NCBI RefSeq assembly: GCF_046523945.1
Contig: NZ_CP171363.1
Location: forward strand, 2,046,001-2,110,000
Length of the DNA stretch: 64,000 nt
Direction: 5' to 3'
DNA from: Faucicola mancuniensis
GTDB taxonomy: Bacteria > Pseudomonadota > Gammaproteobacteria > Pseudomonadales > Moraxellaceae
The notes under the pieces were generated by a model that was given only the letters and a program-made list of their open reading frames with translations, did not search any database and had not been told where the DNA came from. Numbering within the stretch: position 1 is the first letter of the stretch; each line of letters begins with the position of its first letter. Below, piece by piece: positions 8,833-17,410 of the stretch. The position numbers and the translations under genes were made by a program.

Positions 8833-10125
8833 TTAATAAATCAAACCACTTGCCGAACGCTGACTGATAAAGCCGTCCGCCACCTGTCCATTAGCAAGTT
8901 GCCAACGCCAAAATGCCAAGCGAGTGTTATTGCCCAATTTGCCATCAATGCCTTTGGTGTCATAACCTAGACTTGTCAAACGTTGTTGCAACTGTTCTAT
9001 TTGGTAGCCTGATAGGGGTTGTTCATAAGTTGGGAAACTTTGTTGCAAGCCTTGTTGACCGATAATGCCACGAGCTAATAAACTTACGCCCAACGCATAG
9101 CTTGACGAGTTGTTATACACTTTAATCGCATCAAAGTTGCGAGTGGTTAAAAGGGCAGGGCCTTCCTTGCCAGCAGGTAGCCAAAGTTCTGCTGTTTCGT
9201 TGCTTGGTAAATTACCGTTTAGGCTTTGTAAGCCCATCGCTTGCCATTGGGCGATGGTTTTTTTGTCATTTAATTGACGAAAATCAAAATTGGCAGGTAG
9301 TCTGACTTCATAAAATGGGCTTAAGCCACGTTGCCAACCTGCACTTGCCAAATAACTGGCGGTAGATGTCAAAGCATCTGCGGTGTTAAATGGGCTTTTG
9401 TGTCCGTCATTGTTGCCATCAACGGCTTGTTCAATCCACGTTTGCGGGATAAATTGGGTATGCCCCATACCGCCCGCCCAAGAGCCTTTTAACTGCGACC
9501 AATCCAAGTCGCCACGCTGTAACATGGTTAATAATGCCAACAACTGATTTTCGGCAAATGCTTGTCGTCTGCCATCATATGCCAATGTCGCAAGGCTACT
9601 TGTCAATGATGCATTGCCAGTCCCTTGTCCATAAGACGATTCCATACCCCAAATCGCCGTTACGATAGAGGCAGGCACACCGTACTGACTTTCGGCACGC
9701 AACAAAATATCGCTTTGATTGGCATAACTGCGTTTGCCTTGTGACACACGACTTGACGAAACGGCACTTTCAGCATAATCCCACGGCATTTTGGCAAATT
9801 CGGCTTGACTGCGGTCTGATGCGACCACACGCTCATTGTATTCGGCTGTGTTTAACAAACGCTCTAACTCATAACGGTTCACGCCACGAGCGGTGGCACG
9901 ATTGACAAAGTCGGCTTTCCAATCAGAAAAACTGTGATAAACAGCTTTCACAGGCTGTTGTACAGGTGGCGTTGGACGTGGTTTTGCAACAGGTGGCTTT
10001 GGCACAATGACGGTGGTGGTTGTCGTTTTGGATGGTGCTTGTGGCGTTGGCATGGTGGTACAAGATGCCAATACAATGGCAAAAATACCTAACGTTAGCG
10101 GTTTAATAAAAAAATGTTTCATCAT
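8833..10125 (-). CDS. Lytic murein transglycosylase, MltB type, lipoprotein
   Basis: Cleaves the glycan strands of peptidoglycan to 1,6-anhydro products. The N-terminus is a lipoprotein signal with lipobox VLASC (Cys near residue 22), followed by a Pro/Thr/Lys-rich linker of ~45 residues that would span from the outer membrane. The SLT_2/MltB domain starts near residue 65 and contains IWGMESSYGQGTGN, whose Glu is the expected catalytic acid, then AGGMGHTQFIPQTW and a NDGHKSPFNTADAL stretch. The last ~70 residues form a peptidoglycan-binding domain (YQIEQLQQRLTSLGYD and GIDGKLGNNTR). The length of 430 fits the family. It is a single-gene unit with a terminator behind it. Confidence 0.93.
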   Translation of the reverse strand: MMKHFFIKPLTLGIFAIVLASCTTMPTPQAPSKTTTTTVIVPKPPVAKPRPTPPVQQPVKAVYHSFSDWKADFVNRATARGVNRYELERLLNTAEYNERVVASDRSQAEFAKMPWDYAESAVSSSRVSQGKRSYANQSDILLRAESQYGVPASIVTAIWGMESSYGQGTGNASLTSSLATLAYDGRRQAFAENQLLALLTMLQRGDLDWSQLKGSWAGGMGHTQFIPQTWIEQAVDGNNDGHKSPFNTADALTSTASYLASAGWQRGLSPFYEVRLPANFDFRQLNDKKTIAQWQAMGLQSLNGNLPSNETAELWLPAGKEGPALLTTRNFDAIKVYNNSSSYALGVSLLARGIIGQQGLQQSFPTYEQPLSGYQIEQLQQRLTSLGYDTKGIDGKLGNNTRLAFWRWQLANGQVADGFISQRSASGLIY

Positions 10126-10304
10126 CTATCCTAATAAGTAATCATTTGGCAAGGTATTTTAACAAAAAATGCTAAAAATAGGGGCGTTTTTTGTCAAAAT
10201 CTTGTATCAACGTGTTGATATTAAAAACTATTTAACTTTTGTTTATTTATTTTATGAAATTTTTAGAAAAAATCATTTATTCGGTAAAAATTTGCAAAAA
10301 TAGT

Positions 10305-10319
10305 TGATAATAATTATCA
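10305..10319. promoter_or_regulatory. Fur box upstream of tonB-exbB-exbD
   Basis: TGATAATAATTATCA is a perfect 7-1-7 palindrome and matches the Fur consensus core. It lies 113 bases before the tonB start, in the 307-base gap 10126-10432 that separates the divergent transglycosylase and tonB genes; the rest of that gap is AT-rich with no gene. Iron-replete Fur would be expected to repress the downstream energy-transducing genes. I infer the regulation from the site and context. Confidence 0.85.
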
Positions 10320-10432
10320 TTTGGTTTATCATTAGACCGCTTTTTTAGACATCAATTTGACAAAAAATTTAATTGAATAAACATTATTTTAAATAATATC
10401 AAGATTTGTAAAACAATGATTTGGATAGGGCA

Positions 10433-11419
10433 ATGCGTGATACTTTACAACAAAATCCCAAAGTAAAATATGTGGTAATAGCAGTCGCTTTGGCGATTCA
10501 TGCCATTGCTGGCACAGGTTTGGCAAATATGCAAGGCATTACCCTAAAAAAGCCAGAACCACCAAAACCATTAGAAATCACGCTTACCACGCCACCTGCG
10601 GTTGAGCCTGAACCGATTAAAAATGACATCGTTGAGCCTGTCAAACCTGTTGAACCACCCAAACCAAAGGTACAACCAAAACCAGCTGAGCCAACACCGC
10701 CTAAACCTAAGCCACTGCCTGAACCTGTCAAGCCAAAGCCTTTGCCACCGCCAAAACCTGTGGTAAAAGAAATTAAACCGCCACCTGAGCCTGTGAAACC
10801 TATCAAACCGATTGAGCCAAAACCGCCAGAGCCAGTAAAACCACCTGAAAAAATCATCAAAACTGAGCCTGTGGTGGACAATCAAAAACAGTTTGAAATA
10901 CAACGCCAAGCAGAAGAGGTAAAACGTAAAGCAGAAGAAGCTGAACGCAAGCGTCAAGCCGATGAAGCGGACGCAAAACGCAGAGCGGACGAAGCTGAAC
11001 GCAAACGTCAAGCCGAAGCAGACGCAAAACGCAGAGCGGACGAAGCCGAACGCAAACGTCAAGCCGAAGCAGATGCAAAACGTAGAGCGGACGAAGCCGA
11101 AGCAGACGCAAAACGCAAAGCTCAAAACAATGCTCCTGTCAATGTGTCCGCAAGCGAAGCAGTCTGGGTCAAACAGCCACGCTTTGACCTAAAAGACATC
11201 GGTGCAGAAAATGGCGAAACGCTCACGGCAAGTGTTAAACTGTCTGTAAATAAACAAGGGGCAATCACCAGTGCTGACATTGCCAAATCCACAGGCTATC
11301 CAAAAGCCGACCGTTTGATAAAGCAACAAGTCAAAACAGGTAAATTAAAACCTTTTATGCGTGATGGGCAGCCTGTCGTTGGCAATGTAACCGTACCATT
11401 TAGTATTAATGTTAATTAG
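10433..11419 (+). CDS. tonB: TonB energy-transducing protein
   Basis: Links the ExbB-ExbD proton channel in the inner membrane to outer-membrane iron/siderophore receptors. A short cytoplasmic start and one signal-anchor helix (about residues 12-30) are followed by a long Pro-Lys-Glu-rich region with many KP and EP pairs (residues ~45-145). Next comes a TolA-like charged Ala/Glu/Lys/Arg region (residues ~150-225), and finally the TonB C-terminal domain (VKLSVNKQGAITSADI, STGYPKADRL, PFSINVN). The ATG at 10433 has AGGG just upstream; a TTG at 10421 is the alternative. The charged repeat region makes it longer than a typical ~240-residue TonB. It is the first gene of the Fur-boxed cluster. Confidence 0.9.
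   Translation: MRDTLQQNPKVKYVVIAVALAIHAIAGTGLANMQGITLKKPEPPKPLEITLTTPPAVEPEPIKNDIVEPVKPVEPPKPKVQPKPAEPTPPKPKPLPEPVKPKPLPPPKPVVKEIKPPPEPVKPIKPIEPKPPEPVKPPEKIIKTEPVVDNQKQFEIQRQAEEVKRKAEEAERKRQADEADAKRRADEAERKRQAEADAKRRADEAERKRQAEADAKRRADEAEADAKRKAQNNAPVNVSASEAVWVKQPRFDLKDIGAENGETLTASVKLSVNKQGAITSADIAKSTGYPKADRLIKQQVKTGKLKPFMRDGQPVVGNVTVPFSINVN
10985..11086 (+). repeat. Tandem 51-base repeats inside tonB
   Basis: Two adjacent near-identical 51-base units (10985-11035 and 11036-11086) encode ADEAERKRQAEADAKRR twice. Diverged or partial copies flank them on both sides (from about 10940 and up to 11115). The coded peptide is a highly charged helix. Copy number could change by slippage without breaking the frame. 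Confidence 0.85.
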
Positions 11420-11480
11420 TATTCATGTGTAATTGTAAAAATTTTAAATCGTAAAATAAATTTAAATAAGAGGAGTCTTT

Positions 11481-12056
11481 ATGGACTTTGCAAAATATTG
11501 GGAACACACTGACGCTGTGAGCCAAACCTTGTTTTTTGTGTTGATTACATTGTCAATCATTTCATGGGTTGTGGGTATTTTACGCATTTTACAAAGTAAA
11601 AAAATGGCGGAAAATGTCGCCGAAGATTTGACTCAAGTTATTTCTGATAAACAAAAGTCTGTCAATGGATTAGGTTTAGCACAACAAAAAATCGTCATTG
11701 AACAAACTTTATTGCAACAAATCAGCCGTTACCGTTTTAGCACCGAAAAAGGCTTGAGCGTACTGGGTACAACGGCGTCTATCGCACCGTTTATTGGGCT
11801 GTTTGGTACGGTGTGGGGGATTTTTCATGCCTTGCACAGCATTGGCGAGTCAGGACAGGCGGGGCTTGGGCAGGTGGCAGGTCCTGTGGGTGAAGCACTG
11901 ATTATGACAGGTTTGGGGCTTGCGGTGGCGATTCCTGCGGTGATTTTTTATAACATTGCCACACGTTTAAACCGCAAAGCCTTGCACGTTGCCAACGATA
12001 CAGCTCATGAATTGCTTGTCAAAACAGCGAGCCAAACGCCAACAAACCATTCATAA
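11481..12056 (+). CDS. exbB: ExbB proton-channel subunit
   Basis: MotA/TolQ/ExbB family inner-membrane protein that, with ExbD, uses the proton gradient to energise TonB. Three membrane helices are evident: about residues 17-35, then the pair around residues 100-120 (LSVLGTTASIAPFIGLFGTVWGIF, a family hallmark shown here only in part) and 140-165 (GEALIMTGLGLAVAIPAVIFYN). Length 191 fits a short-form ExbB. An AGGAG ribosome site precedes the ATG. It is the second gene of the tonB cluster, 61 bases after tonB. Confidence 0.95.
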   Translation: MDFAKYWEHTDAVSQTLFFVLITLSIISWVVGILRILQSKKMAENVAEDLTQVISDKQKSVNGLGLAQQKIVIEQTLLQQISRYRFSTEKGLSVLGTTASIAPFIGLFGTVWGIFHALHSIGESGQAGLGQVAGPVGEALIMTGLGLAVAIPAVIFYNIATRLNRKALHVANDTAHELLVKTASQTPTNHS

Positions 12057-12086
12057 CATCATCAACAAAAAAAGGAAACTAAGTCT

Positions 12087-12494
12087 ATGGCTTTTCAACT
12101 GGGCGAAGATGACAATCAAGGCATGAACGAAATGAACTTGATACCTTTGATTGATATCATGTTGGTATTGATGATTATTTTTTTGGTAACGGCGACTGTG
12201 TTAAACCCAACCGTTCCGCTTAATTTGCCAAAAACCAGTGCCAGCGTTAGCGAAAAACCGCCAGAAGTTATCCAAATCAGCATTGACAAAGATGCAGGGA
12301 TTTTTTGGGACAGTCAGCCCATCACGATGGAAAACTTGCAACAACGGCTGAATGACGAAGCCAAACAAGGCAAAGACCCACAAATTCAGCTACGAGCTGA
12401 CAAAGATGGGCGTTATGAAACGGTGGCTCAAGTATTGGCAACCGCAAGCAATGCAGGGCTTAGCAAAATTGCCTTTGTCAATGACGCTGATTAA
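12087..12494 (+). CDS. exbD: ExbD proton-channel subunit
   Basis: Single-helix partner of ExbB. The membrane helix (MNLIPLIDIMLVLMIIFLVT, residues ~16-35) contains the conserved Asp that carries protons. The periplasmic part ends in the usual ExbD/TolR fold (IQLRADKDGRYETVAQVLA, GLSKIAFV). Length 135 is typical. It follows exbB by 30 bases with an AAGGAAA ribosome site and closes the Fur-controlled cluster. Confidence 0.95.
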   Translation: MAFQLGEDDNQGMNEMNLIPLIDIMLVLMIIFLVTATVLNPTVPLNLPKTSASVSEKPPEVIQISIDKDAGIFWDSQPITMENLQQRLNDEAKQGKDPQIQLRADKDGRYETVAQVLATASNAGLSKIAFVNDAD

Positions 12495-12515
12495 CTTTTG
12501 TCAAAGTTTTAATGC

Positions 12516-12543
12516 TTGACAATGTGGCAAAAGCCTTTATGAT
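12516..12543 (+). promoter_or_regulatory. Sigma-70 promoter for ppnP
   Basis: TTGACA and TATGAT separated by 16 bases, about 34 bases before the ppnP ATG. It lies just after exbD, so ppnP is likely independent of the Fur-controlled cluster. Confidence 0.7.
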
Positions 12544-12576
12544 ATCAATTTTGTCAAACAAAACGGAAAATTTTAT

Positions 12577-12864
12577 ATGTTAAAAGTCAATCAATATTTT
12601 GATGGTGCGGTCGCATCAATCGGCTTTCAAACGGCGACTTTGCCTGCAACTGTGGGCGTGATGAAAATCGGCGAATACGAATTTGGTACAAGCCAATTTG
12701 AAACCATGACGGTAGTAAGCGGTGAAATCTCAGCATTGTTGCCAAACCAAAGCGAATGGCAAACCTTTAAAGCCTTTGATAGCTTTACCATTGAAGCCAA
12801 CCAAAAATTTAAAGTAAAAGTCGCTGTAGAATCAGCCTATCTTTGCACTTATGAAGACAAATAA
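12577..12864 (+). CDS. ppnP: Pyrimidine/purine nucleoside phosphorylase
   Basis: A 95-residue single-cupin enzyme of the PpnP (YaiE, DUF1255) family, which phosphorolyses several nucleosides to free base and ribose-1-phosphate. Family features seen are VNQYFDGAVASIGFQT at the N-terminus, GVMKIGEYEFGTSQFETMTV in the middle and a C-terminal VAVESAYLCTY. The length matches the family. It is a single-gene unit with a near-consensus promoter. Confidence 0.93.
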   Translation: MLKVNQYFDGAVASIGFQTATLPATVGVMKIGEYEFGTSQFETMTVVSGEISALLPNQSEWQTFKAFDSFTIEANQKFKVKVAVESAYLCTYEDK

Positions 12865-12998
12865 CGCTTGTTTCTAGTCTATTCATAGGTGCTATTCATT
12901 GGAGCTATCCCATTTGTGTTGGGGCTAAGTGCTAAGCCGTGCAGTTTTGAGCCTTGCCCTTGCACAATTTTCTAAAATTTTTTCTAAAAAATTTTATT

Positions 12999-13415
12999 TT
13001 AAAACTCTAAATAATCGCCTTTCCATTTTTCTAATTGACGGCGTTCTTTTTTGTTGGGTTTATGGTCTGGGCGAGCAAGATTGGCTAATTTTTTTTGCTC
13101 ATGAAAATATTCTCGTTGAGCGATACTTTCTTGGGTTTCTTCATACAGTTGGCTTGCGGTGGTCGCATTGCCACGCACTTCCGACAGAACCAACACTTTA
13201 ACGGTTTTTTGGGTATAATTGGTCGCAGAACCTTGACGAATGGTGAATTCATCGCCCACACAAATTTCTTTGCTAACTTTGACACGGCTACCGCCATAAT
13301 GTACTCGCCCAGCTTCAATCGCTTCTTTGGCAAGTGTGCGAGTGCGGTAAAATCGTGCCGCCCAAAGCCATTTATCAAGGCGAATTTTTTGGGGTGAATG
13401 TTGGGTATTTGCCAT
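12999..13415 (-). CDS. hslR: Heat shock protein 15, S4-domain RNA-binding protein
   Basis: Binds stalled 50S subunits carrying nascent peptide and helps recycle them. The S4 RNA-binding domain is clear at residues ~10-70 (IRLDKWLWAARFYRTRTLAKEAI, of which the RLDKWLWAARF core is diagnostic, then GRVHYGG). A Lys/Arg-rich tail follows, with RPDHKPNKKERRQLEKW near the end, also typical of HslR. ATG at 13415 is used; a five-codon upstream extension from TTG has no better ribosome site. It is four bases from the end of the ABC1 kinase gene on the same strand, so the two are probably cotranscribed. Confidence 0.93.
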   Translation of the reverse strand: MANTQHSPQKIRLDKWLWAARFYRTRTLAKEAIEAGRVHYGGSRVKVSKEICVGDEFTIRQGSATNYTQKTVKVLVLSEVRGNATTASQLYEETQESIAQREYFHEQKKLANLARPDHKPNKKERRQLEKWKGDYLEF

Positions 13416-13433
13416 GAATTTTCTCAACAATTT

Positions 13434-14855
13434 TTATCGGACAAACGGCTGTATCAAATATTCCGCTTGGGTTTTTGCTTTTAGCACCGTCATAAAGGTG
13501 TATGCCCCAATAAACTTACGGCTAATAAACATCAGTTCTTTTGGTGGTACGCTAAACGCCTTTGATGTGGCGGACTTGCTTGCCAATTTTATCACACGGT
13601 TGTGCAAATCACTTTTATCCCATAAATAATACCCTTTATCGTCCAAAACGTGCGTTGGCATATCAGGATTTTGGCTTGGCAAACTAAACGGCTCACTGGC
13701 TAACAAGAACAAATCCACCATATCCGCTTTGATTTGTGGATTAATATTGGTAAAAAATGGGTAAAATTGTCCTGCCATTTCAATCGCTTGAGCCATTTTT
13801 TCACGGTCGTGATAAAACCCTGCAATCAACAAATCTTTGGCAATTTTTAACAAATTGTCATCAAATTGACGAATTGCCCCAAAATCTAACAACACCAATT
13901 TATCAATATTTGTTAAATGACTGTTTTTTGTGTTGCTGTCTTCTGCCAAACGAATGAGATAATTGCCAAAATTTGGGTCGGTCTGCATATCGCCCCATTC
14001 AAAAATTTCACGGAGCATAATTTCAATGGACGCTTGTCCAATCGCATTGCGTCTGTCTTGCGATAAGGCAAACATTTGTTCATTCATGATAGAGATGCCG
14101 GCTTCAAAACTCATGCAAAGCACTCGAGCAGTGCTGTATTCTCGCCAAATTTTTGGTACGGCATACCGTTCATCACCTGCCAAACGTTGATAAAATAGCT
14201 CGGTGGTGTCGACTTCTAACAGATAATTGACTTCGTGGTGCAATAAATCTCGGATTTCTTCAAACCATTCATCAAGCTGACGGGTTTGCGGTACAGCGTT
14301 GGTAACTTTGAGCAATTGGCGGAACAAGTCTAAATCGCTGTCCACTGCATCGGCAATATTGGGGTATTGCACTTTGAACACCACCGTTTCGCCTGTGGCT
14401 TTGTGTACCGCTTTGTGGACTTGGGCAAGGCTTGCCGTGCCGATTGGCGTTGGCTCAATGTCAAATTCGTGAATTTTTTCGCCCAATTCGTTGATTAATG
14501 CTGACTGGATAATTGGATAGGCAAAGGCGGTCGTTTGGTTGTTTAAGGTTTGTAAGGCTTCAGTAATTTCTGGTGGTAAAAAATGTTCGCCATAAAGTGC
14601 TAACATTTGTCCGATTTTTACCACAGAGCCTTTTAATTTGCCCAATTCTATTACCAAATATTGTGCTTGTTCACGCATAAAGGCTTGTTTTTGAAGGTTT
14701 TTTTCTTCTTTGGATTTAAACAGACCAAAGGCACTATTGGTCGCCCAACGTTTGCCGATATTGAGCGATGCTTTGGCAATGGATAACCTGCGGTCAAATG
14801 CGGATGTTTTAATCGCATCAAGTGGCTCAGAGTAGGTCGGTTTGTTCACGCTCAT
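13434..14855 (-). CDS. ABC1/AarF (UbiB-like) atypical kinase
   Basis: A 473-residue member of the ABC1 protein-kinase-like family, which includes UbiB and mitochondrial COQ8 and is linked to isoprenoid-lipid/ubiquinone metabolism. The family-specific KxGQ motif is present (KLKGSVVKIGQML, residue ~78). So are the Ala-rich nucleotide loop (ASLAQVHKA), the VVFKVQYP lysine, a catalytic loop TDPNFGN and the metal-binding LLDFGAIR. There is no C-terminal pair of membrane helices as in UbiB itself, so it is one of the soluble paralogues. Substrate unknown. Confidence 0.9.
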   Translation of the reverse strand: MSVNKPTYSEPLDAIKTSAFDRRLSIAKASLNIGKRWATNSAFGLFKSKEEKNLQKQAFMREQAQYLVIELGKLKGSVVKIGQMLALYGEHFLPPEITEALQTLNNQTTAFAYPIIQSALINELGEKIHEFDIEPTPIGTASLAQVHKAVHKATGETVVFKVQYPNIADAVDSDLDLFRQLLKVTNAVPQTRQLDEWFEEIRDLLHHEVNYLLEVDTTELFYQRLAGDERYAVPKIWREYSTARVLCMSFEAGISIMNEQMFALSQDRRNAIGQASIEIMLREIFEWGDMQTDPNFGNYLIRLAEDSNTKNSHLTNIDKLVLLDFGAIRQFDDNLLKIAKDLLIAGFYHDREKMAQAIEMAGQFYPFFTNINPQIKADMVDLFLLASEPFSLPSQNPDMPTHVLDDKGYYLWDKSDLHNRVIKLASKSATSKAFSVPPKELMFISRKFIGAYTFMTVLKAKTQAEYLIQPFVR

Positions 14856-15010
14856 GGATTATCCAATATGTATCAAAAATTTTGTTAAAAATGAATAAAA
14901 ATATTTTTTAAAAATTATTCAATCAATCTTCTAAAAATCGCACTATTTTATCATGACAAGCCCATTTTTACAAAAATCTTTGCCAAATCTTTTTAAGACT
15001 TTTCAACAAC

Positions 15011-16243
15011 TTAAGATAACTCGACAGAGTTTAACAAATTTGCCAATGCCGATTTTCGTAAATTATCAATCTCATCGCCAATTGCTTTGCCTTTTAACGT
15101 GGCTAAACGCTCACCATTAATGCTGTTAATACTGATATTATTTAACTTTTGTATAGAAGTTTGTACAAAAATTTGCTGTTTTGCCAATTGTAAAATTTTT
15201 ATTGCTGTTAAAGCTAAGTTTAATTTTTGACTGTCTTTTAAACTTGGTTTGATAAGCTCAAACATCTGCTCATCTGTTAAACGCTCAAAATTTTGTAATT
15301 TATCAAAATTTGTTAATAAATATTCGCCAAAGCCTTGATATTGCTTAGGAATTTTTAAGTCTTGGCAAAATTTTTTATAAAAATCAAAATCTGCCTTTTG
15401 ACTGTCAAACCGCCTAAAAACCAGCGATAAAATGCCAAATTTTAGCAAAACATCACCATTTAAAGCATGAGCTACTCGCAAGGATTTGGCGATAAATTGC
15501 CAATTGTCGGTCAAACCATTGGTAAGATTTTCGCCAAAACGTGCTTCATCATGTATAATTGCAAAACTTGGCATGATCACGCCAAGTACGCCCATTTTGT
15601 TAAGCTCATTAAAATACACATCGGCACATTCTTGCCCCAATGCCTTAAACGTTTCTGCCCACACACGCTCGGCAACTAGGTGATTTAGCTCGCCATCATC
15701 TCGCATTTTTTGCACAAGTTTGACTGTTTCATCGGCAATGCTAAAACCAAAAGGGGCGTAACGACTGACAAAACGAGCAAGGCGTAACACTCGCACAGGG
15801 TCTTCGCAAAAGGCCTCTGACACATGACGCAATTTTTTTTCTGCCAAATCGGACAGTCCGCCATAAGGGTCAATGACGTGGTTTTTATCAAATTTGCCTG
15901 TCTTAAAAGTGCTGTCAAATAAGCCGTTTACTTCTATCGCCATCGCATTGATGGTCAAATCTCGGCGGATAAGGTCTTCTTCAAGCGTAACGCTTGGGTC
16001 GGCATGGACAGTAAAGCCCAAATAGCCGTTGCCGTTTTTGCGTTCGGTGCGAGCAAGGGCGTATTCGTCATGGGTGCGTGGGTGCAAAAACACAGGAAAA
16101 TCCGCCCCAACTTGACTAAAGCCAAGCTCTAGCATTTGAGTAACAGTTGCCCCCACCACGACATAATCGTGTTCAACAACAGGGCGGTTTAATAAGGAAT
16201 CTCGCACCGCTCCGCCAACCAGATATACTTTGAAGTTGTTCAT
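15011..16243 (-). CDS. cca: CCA-adding tRNA nucleotidyltransferase, HD site lost
   Basis: Adds or repairs the 3' CCA of tRNA. The N-terminal head has LVGGAVRDSLL, the EHDYVVVGAT segment containing the catalytic Asp position, the RRDLTINAMA block and EDPVRVLRLARF. The length (410) matches the E. coli-type multifunctional enzyme with a C-terminal HD phosphohydrolase. However, the stretch aligned with the HD motif reads KFGILSLVFRRF, without the His-Asp pair, and the C-terminal half is strongly diverged. Nucleotidyltransferase function should remain; phosphohydrolase function is probably lost. The start overlaps the end of queA by four bases, so the two are translationally coupled. Confidence 0.92.
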   Translation of the reverse strand: MNNFKVYLVGGAVRDSLLNRPVVEHDYVVVGATVTQMLELGFSQVGADFPVFLHPRTHDEYALARTERKNGNGYLGFTVHADPSVTLEEDLIRRDLTINAMAIEVNGLFDSTFKTGKFDKNHVIDPYGGLSDLAEKKLRHVSEAFCEDPVRVLRLARFVSRYAPFGFSIADETVKLVQKMRDDGELNHLVAERVWAETFKALGQECADVYFNELNKMGVLGVIMPSFAIIHDEARFGENLTNGLTDNWQFIAKSLRVAHALNGDVLLKFGILSLVFRRFDSQKADFDFYKKFCQDLKIPKQYQGFGEYLLTNFDKLQNFERLTDEQMFELIKPSLKDSQKLNLALTAIKILQLAKQQIFVQTSIQKLNNISINSINGERLATLKGKAIGDEIDNLRKSALANLLNSVELS

Positions 16244-17295
16244 AATTTATCCAACAACATCGCATCGCCATAACTAAAGAACCGATAATGGTTGTCAATA
16301 GCGTGTTGATATGCATTTTTAATTTGCATTTGCCCTGCAAATGCCGAAACAAGCATTAATAAGGTAGATTTTGGTAAGTGAAAATTGGTAATTAAACGGT
16401 CAATCACACCAAACTTAAAAGACGGATAAATAAAAATATCGGTATCGCCCGACCACGCTTTTAACATAGGCTTATCAAAACTAGCGGTTTTTTGGAAAGC
16501 CGTTTCAAGCACACGAGTAACAGTCGTTCCCACCGCTATCACTTTACCGCCATTCGCTTTGGTTTGGTTAATTAAATCCGCTGTCGCTTGGGGCAATTCG
16601 GCATATTCTGAGTGCATTTTATGGCTCAAAATATCGTCCGTTTTTACAGGAGCGAACGTGCCTGCACCGACATGAAGTGTTACAAATGCGGTATTTACGC
16701 TTTTTTCTTTTAATTGTGCTAAAATTTTATCATCAAAATGCAGACTTGCAGTCGGCGCGGCAACGCTGGCAAGTTTGTTAGGGTCGTGAAAAACGGTTTG
16801 ATAGCGGTTTTCATCATTATCATCGGCATGACGTTCAAAATAAGGCGGAATCGGTAATTCGCCATATTGTTCTAATGCTTGTAAAATCGGCTGGTCAAAC
16901 TGCAAAATAAACAAATTTTCTTCACGCCCAAGCATAGTAACGTTGATATTACCATTAGCAAGGGTCAAATTTTGTCCGACTTTTGGGCTACGGCTAGAGC
17001 GAACGTGGCAAAGGGCAGTTTTTTCATCGTTTGGCAAAATCCGCTCAACCAACACTTCCACCGCACCACCACTTGCCTTTTGTCCAAATAGCCGAGCTTT
17101 CATCACTTTGGTATCGTTAAACACAATCAAATCGCCTTTGTTTAACAAATTTGGCAAATCGGTAAATAGTTTGTCTTGCGGATTTTTTTCGTTTGGCAAA
17201 TAGAGTAGGCGAGATGCCGAACGCTCCGCCAATGGATAGCGAGCGATGAGATTTTCTGGTAAATGGTAATCAAAATCGTTTAAAGTAAGTTGCAT
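16240..17295 (-). CDS. queA: S-adenosylmethionine:tRNA ribosyltransferase-isomerase
   Basis: Makes epoxyqueuosine in tRNA by transferring the ribosyl part of SAM to 7-aminomethyl-7-deazaguanine. The protein begins LTLNDFDYHLPENLIARYPL, continues with LIVFNDTKVMKARLFG, APTASLHFD, HVGAGTFAPV and the C-terminal YPSFKFGVIDRLITNFHLPK block followed by SALMMLVSAF-like sequence. All are QueA signatures. Length 351 is normal. It is the first gene of a coupled queA-cca pair. Confidence 0.95.
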   Translation of the reverse strand: MQLTLNDFDYHLPENLIARYPLAERSASRLLYLPNEKNPQDKLFTDLPNLLNKGDLIVFNDTKVMKARLFGQKASGGAVEVLVERILPNDEKTALCHVRSSRSPKVGQNLTLANGNINVTMLGREENLFILQFDQPILQALEQYGELPIPPYFERHADDNDENRYQTVFHDPNKLASVAAPTASLHFDDKILAQLKEKSVNTAFVTLHVGAGTFAPVKTDDILSHKMHSEYAELPQATADLINQTKANGGKVIAVGTTVTRVLETAFQKTASFDKPMLKAWSGDTDIFIYPSFKFGVIDRLITNFHLPKSTLLMLVSAFAGQMQIKNAYQHAIDNHYRFFSYGDAMLLDKL

Positions 17296-17328
17296 AGTTT
17301 TTCTTTTTAAAGGTAATACAAAAGTAGG

Positions 17329-17410
17329 GGCGTATTGAATACGCCAAATTTTAAGAATTTATAGTAAATTAAATTCATTTTAGGACAGGAAACCGTTCGC
17401 CCTGAGTATG
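17329..17410. repeat. Intergenic palindrome and Correia-like/REP-like sequence
   Basis: The gap between queA and the thioesterase gene holds a perfect eight-base inverted repeat (GGCGTATT-G-AATACGCC, 17329-17345). It is followed by TATAGTAAATTAAATTCATT (17360-17379), which looks like the TATAGT terminus of Correia-type or IS630-type elements. Next comes CCGTTCGCCCTGAG (17392-17405), which resembles a widespread intergenic repeat. Only one end of each can be seen; this is probably a degenerate mobile-element relic. The palindrome could also act as a weak terminator for the minus-strand thioesterase gene. Confidence 0.4.

Noticed and set aside
10498..11125. Long open frames on the minus strand opposite tonB
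   Set aside because: They mirror the low-complexity Pro/Lys and Ala/Glu repeat codons of tonB and give Gly- or Phe/Arg-rich peptides with no domain.
12929..13201. A 90-codon plus-strand frame opposite hslR
   Set aside because: It overlaps the well-supported S4-domain gene on the other strand and has no ribosome site or family signature.
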